Positions 44,524-53,040 of a stretch of DNA of 64,000 nt are shown piece by piece. Made by a program: the position numbers and the translations under genes. The notes under the pieces were generated by a model, which had not been told where the DNA came from, ran no database searches, and was given only the letters and a program-made list of their open reading frames with translations. The DNA comes from Actinoplanes flavus. Lineage in GTDB: Bacteria > Actinomycetota > Actinomycetes > Mycobacteriales > Micromonosporaceae. The stretch covers positions 269,228-333,227 of the forward strand of contig NZ_JAGFNS010000007.1 in the NCBI RefSeq assembly GCF_017592555.1, read 5' to 3'. Position 1 is the first letter of the stretch; every line of letters begins with the position of its first letter.

Positions 44524-45606
44524 TCACCCGCCCGGTACGACCGTCACCCGGTCACCCTCGGTGAGAAGGCCGACGAGGTAGTCGACCTCGTCGCCGCCGA
44601 GGCTGGTCCGGGCCACCGCGAAGTGGCTCCACTCCAGGCGGAACGGGGTGGTGGCGCCCCACCGGCCGCGGAGGCAGTCGTCGACGGCGTCCAGGTTCCA
44701 GCCGAAGTAGCCGCCGGGGCCGTTGATCGCCTCACCGAGCGCGCAGTAGAAGCCGTTCACATCGGTGACGGACCGGCCGTCCAGCCGGTAGACGGCCCCG
44801 GCGGGCCGGTCCGGGACCTCGTGCCGGTGGTCGCCCAGGGCCAGCCGGAGCCACTCGTGACGCATCGCCGTGTCCAGCGGGCGCCAGCTGCCCGGCGCGC
44901 TGGGCCGCCGCTCCAGCCAGCCGTCCCAGAGCGCCCGGGCCCGCGCCGGGATCGGATCGATCATCCCGGCGTCCAGGTCGACGTCGAACAGGTCCGGGCC
45001 CAGTGACGACGGCCGGACCGCCGCCACGTCCGCGAACACTCCCGGTTCGAGGGTGCGCAGCTCCCGCCCATCGGCGGTCCGGCCGGAGATCGAGGCGGTG
45101 ATCCGCGGCCGGCCCGGGCGCCATCGCGCCAGGCGCTCCCGGAACCACGGCTCCGGCCGGAAACCGATCAGGCGCACGCTGGGCGGCTCCAGCTCCGGCC
45201 GGGGGCGGAAGACGCCCTCGACCGCACGGCAGCGGGCCAGCGTGGTGTCGTCCGGCAGGCAGAGCCGGAACCCGTCGCCGGGGGCGGCCGGCCCCTCGGG
45301 GTCCGGCCGCAGATGGTGCTCGGTGTGCACCCGCCCGGTCAGCTCGACCCGGCCGTCGCCGGCGCCCACCACGGTCACGTCCCGCAGCCACGTGTCGTGC
45401 GGCGGCGCCTCCAGGCACACCTCACCGAGGCGGCCCCGCAACCCCGGCCCGGGATCGCAGTCCACCAGCGCGAACCGCTCCAGGCCGGGCTCGGGCAGAT
45501 CGGCGAACAGGCCGTCGATCTCGGCGCACGTCCCGACCGGCCGGGACAGCTCCGGCTCGGGTAGATCGTCGCTGTACTCGTCGGTCAGCAGCCAGAGCGG
45601 GCGCAA
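44524..45606 (-). CDS. Protein with C-terminal barstar-like domain
   Basis: A 360-residue protein. The N-terminal two-thirds (about 1-255) has no family I recognise. The C-terminal part (about 260-345) matches barstar in pattern: YRLDGRSVTDVNGFYCALGE, GYFGWNLDAVDDCLRG (compare the barnase-inhibitor helix with FGxNLDALWDCL) and then a beta strand FRLEWSHFAVART. Barstar-type domains inhibit secreted-RNase toxins such as barnase. No toxin gene is adjacent, and the N-terminal domain could be the target-recognition or structural part. Sits alone after the qcr terminator on the opposite strand. Confidence 0.85.
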   Translation of the reverse strand: MRPLWLLTDEYSDDLPEPELSRPVGTCAEIDGLFADLPEPGLERFALVDCDPGPGLRGRLGEVCLEAPPHDTWLRDVTVVGAGDGRVELTGRVHTEHHLRPDPEGPAAPGDGFRLCLPDDTTLARCRAVEGVFRPRPELEPPSVRLIGFRPEPWFRERLARWRPGRPRITASISGRTADGRELRTLEPGVFADVAAVRPSSLGPDLFDVDLDAGMIDPIPARARALWDGWLERRPSAPGSWRPLDTAMRHEWLRLALGDHRHEVPDRPAGAVYRLDGRSVTDVNGFYCALGEAINGPGGYFGWNLDAVDDCLRGRWGATTPFRLEWSHFAVARTSLGGDEVDYLVGLLTEGDRVTVVPGG

Positions 45607-45608
45607 CG

Positions 45609-45896
45609 TCAGTCGGCGTCCGGCAGGCCGATGGCGAAGGCGTCCTCGAGGTCGTGCTTCGAGTAGGCGCGGAAGGCCACGAACGTCTCGCTGTTGATCA
45701 CGCCGGGCGTCTTGGAGATCCGGCCCGCGATCACCTCGGCGATGTCGTCGAAGTGCGGCACCCGGACGATCGCGATCAGATCCACGCCTCCGGCCACGGA
45801 GTAGACCTCACTGACCCCGTCCAGCGCGGCCAGCGCCCCGGCCACCTCCGGAATCGAGTCGGTCGCGCAGTCGATGTGGACGATCGCGGTGTTCAC
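45609..45896 (-). CDS. Lrp/AsnC ligand-binding-domain-only protein
   Basis: A 95-residue stand-alone RAM domain of the Lrp/AsnC family without a DNA-binding helix-turn-helix. The pattern VEVAGALAALDGVSEVYSVAGGVDLIAIVRV and FRAYSKHDLEDAFAIGL is typical. It likely binds an amino acid or oligomerises with full-length Lrp proteins. GTG 45896 has GGAG upstream with 8 bases spacing. It sits 2 bases after the barstar-like gene on the same strand (upstream). Confidence 0.88.
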   Translation of the reverse strand: MNTAIVHIDCATDSIPEVAGALAALDGVSEVYSVAGGVDLIAIVRVPHFDDIAEVIAGRISKTPGVINSETFVAFRAYSKHDLEDAFAIGLPDAD

Positions 45897-45974
45897 CAGC
45901 GCACTCCTCGTCTCTGAGGACAAAAGTGGGTCGCGCTCATGCTATGCCCACCCGGCCCCGCCCCGCATACGCCC

Positions 45975-46826
45975 TCAGACCTCGACGGTCAGGCCGGTGT
46001 CGGTCCGGACGGCGTCGCTGAGGTGCTCGCCCGCCGCGACGTGGGCGCCCGGCAGGAGCACCGACCGGTGGACCGTGCCCTCGACGACCGAGCCCGCGCC
46101 GAGCACCGACGCGACGGCCTCGCCGGTGACCCGGGCCGAGGGGTCGGCCAGGGTGGCGCCGCCGGCCGCGTGCAGGTTGGCGGCCAGGTAGTCGGCCGGG
46201 GTGCCGGTGTCCAGGTAGAAGCCCTGGTAGCCGATCAGCTCCAGCTCGCCGGCCGCCTCGGCCGGGCGCCACACGGTCCGGACCAGGCTGCTGTCCACGT
46301 CGGCCAGATCCTTGGCGTAGCGCCACGGGATGAGCGAGAAGCCGGCGAACCGGTGCCCGCTGAATCCGCCGGTCTCGCCGGGGCGGCACGGCATGGTCAG
46401 CATCCGCACGGTCTCGCCGGACCAGCCCTCCAGCAGGGCCGCGATGTCCTTGCCCGGGTGGCGGGCCGGATCGTGCAGGTAGGCGTCGGCGTTCCCGGCC
46501 AGGATCGCGCGGCCGTCGATCCACGGGCGCAGCCGGCCGATGCCGCCGGAGGTGCCGATCGGGCCGTCCGGCTCCACCGACAGGTGGGCGCGGCCGCCGA
46601 CGTGGGCCACCACCTGCGCGGCCAGGTAGGCGGCGTTCACGGCGACGTCGGCCGGGCCGGACAGGCCGAGACCGGCCAGACGGCGCAGGGCGTGGTCGAG
46701 CAGGGGCAGGTTGCCGACCGGGCAGAGCGCCTTCGGCAGCGTCTCGGTGATCGGCCGCAGCCGGCGGCCCTCACCGGCGGCCAGCACCGCGCCGCACACC
46801 GGCACCGGGGTGGGGAGAATCGTCAC
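45975..46826 (-). CDS. NDP-sugar nucleotidyltransferase family protein
   Basis: A 283-residue protein with the nucleotidyltransferase motif VLAAGEGRRLRPITETLPKALCPVGNLPLLDH (G-x-G-x-R and PK at the start). The aspartate pair for metal binding is GNADAYLHDP. A C-terminal left-handed-helix-like part follows (LADPSARVTGEAVASVLGAGSVVEGTVHRSVLLPGAHVAAG). It likely makes an NDP-hexose such as GDP-mannose; the exact sugar cannot be read. GTG start lies 1 base after the NUDIX stop. Confidence 0.9.
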   Translation of the reverse strand: MTILPTPVPVCGAVLAAGEGRRLRPITETLPKALCPVGNLPLLDHALRRLAGLGLSGPADVAVNAAYLAAQVVAHVGGRAHLSVEPDGPIGTSGGIGRLRPWIDGRAILAGNADAYLHDPARHPGKDIAALLEGWSGETVRMLTMPCRPGETGGFSGHRFAGFSLIPWRYAKDLADVDSSLVRTVWRPAEAAGELELIGYQGFYLDTGTPADYLAANLHAAGGATLADPSARVTGEAVASVLGAGSVVEGTVHRSVLLPGAHVAAGEHLSDAVRTDTGLTVEV

Positions 46827-46827
46827 G

Positions 46828-47394
46828 TCACTCGCCGGAGGCCGGGAACGGGACGTGGTAACGGCCGGCCGGGATCGACGGCGGCAGCTCGCCGGCGCGC
46901 GGCCCGAGACCGTAGATGCCGAGCAGCCGGGCGGTGGGCCAGGTCAGGTCCGGCAGGTCGTCGACCGGGAACCAGCGGGCCTCCAGGACCTCGCCACCGT
47001 CGACCGCCAGTGGGGTGCTCGACGCCGGCACCGAGCCGAACCAGACGGTGTCGACCACGCCACCGTTCGGATGGATGATCGCGTTCGGGTTGCCGGGCGT
47101 CAGGTCACCGGGCTCCACGCGTACCCCCGCTTCTTCGAAAAGCTCGCGGGCGGCACCCACCGCGGGCAGTTCGCGGCGCTTGAGGAGGCCGGCCGGAAGG
47201 CCCCAGCCGCGGCCCGGCGGCTGGCGCAGCAGGAGGATGCGCCGGGGGGTGCCGGTCTCCGCGTCGCTGATGATCGTCACCGCGCCGACCAGGTACTTGG
47301 GCGAGACCATCCGGGCCACCTGCCGGCGGACCGGGAGGGGCAGCCCGTAGAAGGCCTGATACGCGAGGCCGCGGATCTGCCGGGGAATGTTCAC
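46828..47394 (-). CDS. NUDIX hydrolase
   Basis: A 188-residue protein with a complete NUDIX box GLLKRRELPAVGAARELFEE AGV (G-x5-E-x7-R-E-U-x-E-E-x-G-U). An N-terminal extension (MNIPRQIRGLAYQAFYGLPL) comes before the core. Substrate unknown; nucleoside diphosphate derivatives are usual. It is upstream of, and nearly touching, the nucleotidyltransferase gene, so the two may act on related nucleotide sugars. Confidence 0.93.
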   Translation of the reverse strand: MNIPRQIRGLAYQAFYGLPLPVRRQVARMVSPKYLVGAVTIISDAETGTPRRILLLRQPPGRGWGLPAGLLKRRELPAVGAARELFEEAGVRVEPGDLTPGNPNAIIHPNGGVVDTVWFGSVPASSTPLAVDGGEVLEARWFPVDDLPDLTWPTARLLGIYGLGPRAGELPPSIPAGRYHVPFPASGE

Positions 47395-47425
47395 GGCGTA
47401 AGGCTAACGGGGGAGGCTGTGCGGC

Positions 47426-49210
47426 TCAGTCCGGGTGGTCGACGAGCGCGATGAGCTGCTCGACGACCGCGTCCGGTTCGAGGTTGCGCTCGCAGACGGC
47501 GACCAGCAGCGTTTCCAGGTCGGGGTAGCCGAGTTCCTCGGCGAGCCGGCGCAGCGGAACCTCGCTGGCCAGGCCCCGGTCGTGCTTGCGGAGGGTGAGC
47601 CCGATGGTGGCCCGGCCCAGGCGGACCTTGTCGGCGATGCTGATGCCCGGCTCGTTCTTCTCGTCGAAGAAGCGGTTGATCTGCATCTGCGCCTGGCTGG
47701 ACTTGACGAAACCGAGCCATTCCTTGCGGGGGCCACGTGGGGCGTTGGGCTCGGCTTCGACGTGGCCGTCGGTCTCGGAGAAGATCTCGACGACGTCACC
47801 GTCGCGGAGGGGGGAGCTGAGGGGGGCGAGACGTCCGTTGATGGTGGCGGCGAGGCACTGGTCGCCCTGTCGGGGGCCCAACTCGTACGCCAGGTCGACC
47901 GGGGTGGACTGACTGGGGAGTTCGTAGGCGTTGCCGTGAGCGAAGACCGTGATCTGGCCCTCGGCGAGGTCACATCGGAGCGAGTCGAGGAACTGTGTCG
48001 CGTCCGTCGTGTCCTGTTGCCAGTCGAGTACTCGTTTCAGCCAGGTCAGCTGATCGGCGCCGGGTGGCTCGTCGGCCACCTTGGGATATCGGTAGCTGGT
48101 GGCGACGCCGTACTCCGAGTAGCGGTGCATGGTCTTGGTGCGGATCAGCACCTCGACCAGCTTGCCCTCCGGGCCCACCACGGTGGTGTGCAGAGATCGG
48201 TACAGATTGTTCTTCGGCGAGGCGATGAAGTCCTTGAACCGGCCGGCCACCGGGCGCCAGCGCCCGTGGATGGCGCCGAGAGCGGCGTAGCAGTCGGTGT
48301 CCGGGCCGTCCACCACCACGGCGATCCGGGGAAGATCGAGGGGTACGGTGTGCCCGCCCGCGACCGTGTCCTTCCAGATCGAGTAGTAGTGCCGGGGACG
48401 CGGGGTCACCTCGGCGGTCACCCGGGAGCGGCGCAGCGCGGACCGGGCGTGATGCGAGACGTCGGCGAGGTAGTCGTCCCACCCGGGACGGTTCTTCACG
48501 TGCTCGTCGATGCGGGCGAACGCGTCCGGTTCGAGGTGGAAGAGCACCACGTCGTCGAGGTCGCGCTTGAGGGCCTGGATGCCGAGCCGGTCGCAGAGCG
48601 GGACGAGCACGTCCAGCGTGGCGGTGGCGATCCGGGCCCGGGAGGCGGTGGAGCGGGCGCCCAGCGTGCGCATGTTGTGCAACCGGTCGGCCAGCTTGAT
48701 GATCAGGACACGGACGTCCTTGCCGGCCGCGACGATCATCTTGCGGATCGTCTCGCCCTCGGCGGCCTTGCCGTAGTACGCCTTGTCGAACTTGGTCACG
48801 CCGTCGACCAGGTGGGCCACCTCGGGGCCGAAGTCGCCCTGGAGCGCCTCCAGCGTGTAACTGGTGTCCTCCACCGTGTCGTGCAGCAGCGCGGCGACCA
48901 GGGTGGTGGTGTCCATACCGAGCTCGGCGCAGATCTGCGCGACCGCCAGCGGATGCGTGATGTACGGATCGCCGCTCTTGCGGAACTGGCCGCGGTGCAT
49001 GCTCTCCGCGATCGCGTAGCTGCGGCGCAGCACGGCGACGTCGGCGGAGGAGTGGATGCTGCGATGCGTGCGGGCGAGTGTCGCGACCGGATCGTCGTCG
49101 TCGCCCTGAAAGCTGAACAGCGAGCGCAGCCGTCGCGTGAAGGAGAGGTCCTGGGAGGTGGTCGGCAGAGCACGACCGAAAGCGGCGCCGTGGCCGGCGT
49201 CGACGTCCAC
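47426..49210 (-). CDS. RelA/SpoT-type protein with intact hydrolase and altered synthetase
   Basis: A 594-residue (p)ppGpp-family protein. The HD hydrolase has all metal-site residues: H86 (YITHPL), H110-D111 (LLHD), E114-D115 (TVED), D175 and N179 (LADRLHN). A nucleotidyltransferase follows (RPRHYYSIWK, GRFKDFIASPKNNLYRSLHTT, and E353 in VEVLIRT) but the YDLxAxR segment with the magnesium-binding aspartate of synthetases is replaced by LDLPRIAVVV. A TGS domain comes next (ITVFAHGNAYELPSQSTPVDLAYEL), and the C-terminal ACT region of full-length Rel is absent. The protein likely degrades (p)ppGpp; synthesis is doubtful. Start GTG 49210. A second Rel of standard type is expected elsewhere in the genome. 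Confidence 0.88.
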   Translation of the reverse strand: MDVDAGHGAAFGRALPTTSQDLSFTRRLRSLFSFQGDDDDPVATLARTHRSIHSSADVAVLRRSYAIAESMHRGQFRKSGDPYITHPLAVAQICAELGMDTTTLVAALLHDTVEDTSYTLEALQGDFGPEVAHLVDGVTKFDKAYYGKAAEGETIRKMIVAAGKDVRVLIIKLADRLHNMRTLGARSTASRARIATATLDVLVPLCDRLGIQALKRDLDDVVLFHLEPDAFARIDEHVKNRPGWDDYLADVSHHARSALRRSRVTAEVTPRPRHYYSIWKDTVAGGHTVPLDLPRIAVVVDGPDTDCYAALGAIHGRWRPVAGRFKDFIASPKNNLYRSLHTTVVGPEGKLVEVLIRTKTMHRYSEYGVATSYRYPKVADEPPGADQLTWLKRVLDWQQDTTDATQFLDSLRCDLAEGQITVFAHGNAYELPSQSTPVDLAYELGPRQGDQCLAATINGRLAPLSSPLRDGDVVEIFSETDGHVEAEPNAPRGPRKEWLGFVKSSQAQMQINRFFDEKNEPGISIADKVRLGRATIGLTLRKHDRGLASEVPLRRLAEELGYPDLETLLVAVCERNLEPDAVVEQLIALVDHPD

Positions 49211-49372
49211 CCGGACACCCCCTCACCGATCGCCCGCGCATCAACCGATGCGCGGAGTCGCCTCGCGTTTCGCTGCCGCAAGAGAATCATCGGAAGGGTC
49301 CGCTCGCCAAGGCACCGGCCCGCAAATGTGACGAACTATTACCGAGATTCTTTTGCTTCAGTTGCGCGTGCT

Positions 49373-51172
49373 TTACAGCCTATGCGAGCGAGCGTCATCC
49401 GAACGGTCACTTACCGATAGGCGAACGGATGAGTCTTGATGCGAAGCGGCGGCTTCCGCCCTGGTGAGAAGGGCGGTGAAACGCGCGGCGCCACGAACCG
49501 GTGACACCCAGTCGCCCGAGGTTTCCACCAAGCGGGTGTCCGGCCGCTCCAGCCATGCCAGGATCCGCTCGCTCTCCTCGGCGGTCGCGGCCGGCGCCGG
49601 GCCCGGACCGGGCAGCACCGTCTCCGCCGTCAGCCTCGCCGCGTCCAGCGTCGGGCGGGGATGCTCGCGCGGCGGGGAGGTGGCCGCCGCCGCCAGCCGG
49701 CCGTGCCGGATCACCGAGATCTCCCAGCCGCCCCTGTCGTCCCGGCGGGCCGCCACGATCTCCTCCAGCCGGGTCAGCGCCTCCAGCCGCTGCATCCGCA
49801 CCAGGGCCCGGAGCAGGGCGATCAGCCGGGACCGGACGACCGCCGCCTCCTCGTACCGTTGGCGGTCGGCCAGCGTGTCGATCCGGGCCAGGATGGCGTC
49901 CACCACCGGGCCCGGGTCGCCCGAGGTGGCGGTCCGGAAGGGCAGGGCGGCACGGGTTTCGTACTCCTCCGGGGTGATTTCGTGCTCGCAGGGCGCCGGG
50001 CACCGGCCCAGCTCGGCCAGCGCGCACGCCGGCGTCCGCGAGCGCAGCGAGAGCTTGTGGTTGCACTGCCGCAGCGGCACCGCGTCGTAGACCCCGGCGG
50101 CGGCCAGCTCCGCCGTCCGCCGGGACGAGAACGGGCCCAGATAGGTGGCGCCGTCCTCGGTCAGCTTGCGGACCACGGACAGCCGTGGGAACGCCTCGGC
50201 GGTCAGTTTCAGCCACACCACCCGCTCCGGGAACTTCGACCGGCGGTTGTACGGCGGCGCGTGCGCGGCGATCAACCGCAGCTCACGGACCTCCGCCTCG
50301 AGCGGGTGGGCGCACTCCACCGCCTCCACCCGGACCGCCGCGGTGAGCATCTCGGAGATCCGCGCCCGCTTCTCGCCGGCCGTGAAATAGCTGCGCACCC
50401 GGGTCGCGATGTCCTTCGACGTGCCCACGTAGAGCGGCCGGTCGTCGGCGGCCCGGAACAGGTAGACCCCCGGGACGTGCGGCAGCCCGTCGGCCAGGTG
50501 CCGCTGCCGGCGCTGGGCCGGGGTGACCGCCCGGGCGAACTCGACGGCGTCGCCCAGCGTGTGCACCTGGAAGCTGCCCAGCCGCTCGATCAGGCCGTGC
50601 AGCACGTCGACGGTGGCCTTCGCGTCGTCGAGCGCACGGTGGTTCGGCTGCACCGTGGACCGGAAGAAGTGGGCCAGCGTGCCCAGCTTGCGGTTGGGCA
50701 CCTCGTCGCGGGTCAGGGCGCGCCGGGCCAGCGCCGCGGTGTCCAGCACCCGTGGGTTCGGCCAGGGGTAGCCGTGCCGGGCGCAGGCGGCCTTCAGGAA
50801 ACCCACGTCGTACGGTGCGTTGTGCGCGACCAGGACCGCCCCGCGCAGGAACTCCAGCAGCGACGGCAGCACCGTCTCGATCGGCGGCGCCGGCCGCAGC
50901 ATCGCCTCGGTGATGCCGGTCAGGACGGTGATGAACGGCGGCAGCGCCGCACCCGGGTTGACCAGCGTCGCGAACTCGCCCAGGCGCTCGCCGGCACGCA
51001 CCTTGACCGCGCCGATCTCGGTGATCCCGGCGCCGTCCGGAGCACCGCCGGTGGTCTCCAGGTCGAGCACCACGAAAGTGGTGTCCGCCAGGGACAGCGC
51101 CGCCGGATCCACCGACCCGTCAGCGGACAGCAGCGTGTCCAGAGTGCCCTGCACGTACGCCGGTTGTGTCAC
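49373..51172 (-). CDS. DEDD exonuclease / GIY-YIG fusion protein
   Basis: A 599-residue protein. Residues about 25-190 form a DnaQ-like 3'-5' exonuclease: FVVLDLETTG (ExoI with D/E), VAHNAPYDVGFL (ExoII) and NHRALDDAKAT (ExoIII with H-x-D). Then a GIY-YIG endonuclease like UvrC (about 220-330: PGVYLFRAADDRPLYVGTSKDI, with the catalytic arginine RVRSYF and glutamate LEAEVRELRLI). A UvrC-like cysteine/HhH-free tail follows. It is the counterpart of Rv2191, annotated in M. tuberculosis as a UvrC/epsilon homologue of unknown role in DNA repair. The GTG at 51172 (VTQPAYVQGTLD) was chosen; a GTG-free extension upstream would add 20 unconserved residues. Confidence 0.92.
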   Translation of the reverse strand: MTQPAYVQGTLDTLLSADGSVDPAALSLADTTFVVLDLETTGGAPDGAGITEIGAVKVRAGERLGEFATLVNPGAALPPFITVLTGITEAMLRPAPPIETVLPSLLEFLRGAVLVAHNAPYDVGFLKAACARHGYPWPNPRVLDTAALARRALTRDEVPNRKLGTLAHFFRSTVQPNHRALDDAKATVDVLHGLIERLGSFQVHTLGDAVEFARAVTPAQRRQRHLADGLPHVPGVYLFRAADDRPLYVGTSKDIATRVRSYFTAGEKRARISEMLTAAVRVEAVECAHPLEAEVRELRLIAAHAPPYNRRSKFPERVVWLKLTAEAFPRLSVVRKLTEDGATYLGPFSSRRTAELAAAGVYDAVPLRQCNHKLSLRSRTPACALAELGRCPAPCEHEITPEEYETRAALPFRTATSGDPGPVVDAILARIDTLADRQRYEEAAVVRSRLIALLRALVRMQRLEALTRLEEIVAARRDDRGGWEISVIRHGRLAAAATSPPREHPRPTLDAARLTAETVLPGPGPAPAATAEESERILAWLERPDTRLVETSGDWVSPVRGAARFTALLTRAEAAASHQDSSVRLSVSDRSDDARSHRL

Positions 51173-51278
51173 GGGCCGGAACTTTAGAGCCCGGGTACGA
51201 CAGAAACCGGGGCCGGGGTGAGAAAAGATCACCTGCTCCGCTGGGCCAATAGGTCGTGAGCGGTGTGAGAATGGGTGG

Positions 51279-52649
51279 ATGTCCGTGCTGTTCGACCCCG
51301 ACGACCGCCCCGAGGAGGAGGCGGCGCCGGAGGCTGCGGACTACGCCCCCGAGCCGGTCCTGCCCGAGGCGGTCCGTCAGCGGATCACCGTCCTGGCCGC
51401 CGCCGCGCTGCCCGGTCTGCCCGCCGACGAGATACCGGTGGCGCTGCGCCGGGTGGCCCGCTTCGCGCCCAACCGCAGAGCCCGCCTCGGCGGCCGCGAC
51501 ATCGCCGCCCAACTGGTCTCCGACCCGGTCTTCCGGCAGCGCATCGGCGGCCGCATCATGGCCGAGGCCGGTGATCTCGGAACGGCCGTGACCAGCGGCG
51601 TCGCACCGGCGGCGGCCGATCCGGTCGAGGTGGCGGCGCTGGCCTACCTGGCCCGTCCCGAGGGCTGGCGGGAGCTGATCGGCGCGGCCGGCGACGCCGT
51701 CCGGGCCGAGGCGGACAGCGCCGCGGTGGCCGCCCAGGTGCGCGCCGCCGAGCAGCGCGCCACCCGCGCCGAGCACGACCGGGCGGTCGCCCGGGTCGAG
51801 GCCGACAAGCTGCGCGACGAGCTGGCCCGGGTCCGCGAGGAGCTGAACCAGCTGCGCGAGGAGTCGCGGGCCACGGCCAAGGCGCTGCGTGAGGCGCAGG
51901 CGGCGCAGAAGCGCGCCGCCGACCTGCTCGCCACCGAGAAGGGCCGGGCCGCGCGGGTGGCCCTCGACCACGAGGCGGAGCTGCGCCGCATGCGGTCGCG
52001 CCTGGCCGACGCCGAGGCCGCCGCGGCCACCGGCAAGCAGGCCGCCAAGGACGCCCGGGCGGTCGACGACGCCCGCCTCTGGCTGCTGCTCGAGACGATC
52101 GGCCAGGCCGCCACCGGCCTGCGGCGGGAGCTGGCCCTCGGCCCGGCCGACAAGCTGCCCGCCGACTTCGTGGCCGACGTCTCCGCCGACCGCCCCGGCG
52201 CGCCCGAGCGGTCCCGCGCCCGCGCCCAGGACACCGACGACCCGGGCCGCCTCGACCAGCTGCTCGCCCTGCCCCGGGCGCACCTGGTCGTCGACGGTTA
52301 CAACGTGACCAAGCGCGGCTTCGCCGACATGTCGCTCGAACAGCAGCGCAAACGCCTGATCACCGGGCTCGGCGGGATCGCCGCGCAGACCGGCGACGAG
52401 GTCACCGTCGTCTTCGACGGGGCCGAGCGGGTGCACGGTCTGCCACCCGCGCCGCGCGGTGTGCGGGTGCTCTTCTCCCGCAAGGGCACCACCGCCGACG
52501 ACCTGATCCGCCAGCTGGTCCGGGCCGAGCCACCGGGCCGCCCGGTCGTGGTGGTCTCCTCCGACCGGGAGGTGGCCGACGGGGTGCGGCGGCACGGCGC
52601 CTACCCGATGGGCGCCGATTCGTTGCTGCGCCGGCTGTCGCGCTCGTAA
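51279..52649 (+). CDS. NYN-domain (YacP-like) RNA-binding/nuclease protein
   Basis: A 456-residue protein. Residues about 1-140 are an N-terminal domain (RFAPNRRARLGGRDIAAQLV). A long coiled coil (about 145-275: ARVREELNQLREESRATAKAL) comes next. The C-terminal NYN/PIN-like domain (about 325-456) has acidic metal-site residues in HLVVDGYNVTKRG, EVTVVFDGAERVHG, TADDLIRQL and VVSSDREVADGV. Such domains cleave RNA. Divergent from the exonuclease gene. Confidence 0.9.
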   Translation: MSVLFDPDDRPEEEAAPEAADYAPEPVLPEAVRQRITVLAAAALPGLPADEIPVALRRVARFAPNRRARLGGRDIAAQLVSDPVFRQRIGGRIMAEAGDLGTAVTSGVAPAAADPVEVAALAYLARPEGWRELIGAAGDAVRAEADSAAVAAQVRAAEQRATRAEHDRAVARVEADKLRDELARVREELNQLREESRATAKALREAQAAQKRAADLLATEKGRAARVALDHEAELRRMRSRLADAEAAAATGKQAAKDARAVDDARLWLLLETIGQAATGLRRELALGPADKLPADFVADVSADRPGAPERSRARAQDTDDPGRLDQLLALPRAHLVVDGYNVTKRGFADMSLEQQRKRLITGLGGIAAQTGDEVTVVFDGAERVHGLPPAPRGVRVLFSRKGTTADDLIRQLVRAEPPGRPVVVVSSDREVADGVRRHGAYPMGADSLLRRLSRS

Positions 52650-52734
52650 AACTGTCGTACCCCTCGCTTAGCGTGACTGTCACCCATGGTGGCGGTCCGC
52701 TGGCGGGCCGTCTCTCCGGATGGAGGGAAGGGTC

Positions 52735-52956
52735 ATGATCATCGATTGCGGGCGCTGCGCCGAGCGGACTGTCGACTGCGCCGGTTGCCTGGTCAGCGTG
52801 CTGATGGACACCCCTGACGGGATCGCCGACCTGACGCCGGGCGAGTTGCGGGCGATCGAGACGTTCGAGCTGGCCGGGTTCGAGGTGGAGCTGTTGCGGA
52901 CACCACCCCCGCCGGTGGTGGTGCGGTTGCTCCCGCCCGGCCGTGACGTGGCGTGA
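52735..52956 (+). CDS. Small cysteine-rich protein, function unknown
   Basis: A 73-residue protein starting MIIDCGRCAERTVDCAGCLVSVLM. The CxxC pairs C5/C8 and C15/C18 could bind zinc. The rest is a helix (TPGELRAIETFELAGFEVELL) and a Pro-rich end. GGAGG precedes the ATG. Probably conserved in actinobacteria; no function known. Confidence 0.8.
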   Translation: MIIDCGRCAERTVDCAGCLVSVLMDTPDGIADLTPGELRAIETFELAGFEVELLRTPPPPVVVRLLPPGRDVA

Positions 52957-53040
52957 TCATGACGGGCGGGCGGCCGGATCGCGCCGGCCTCTTTAGGATG
53001 GGCGATCACACGGCGCGTTCGTCAGGGTGGAGAGAAGCAG

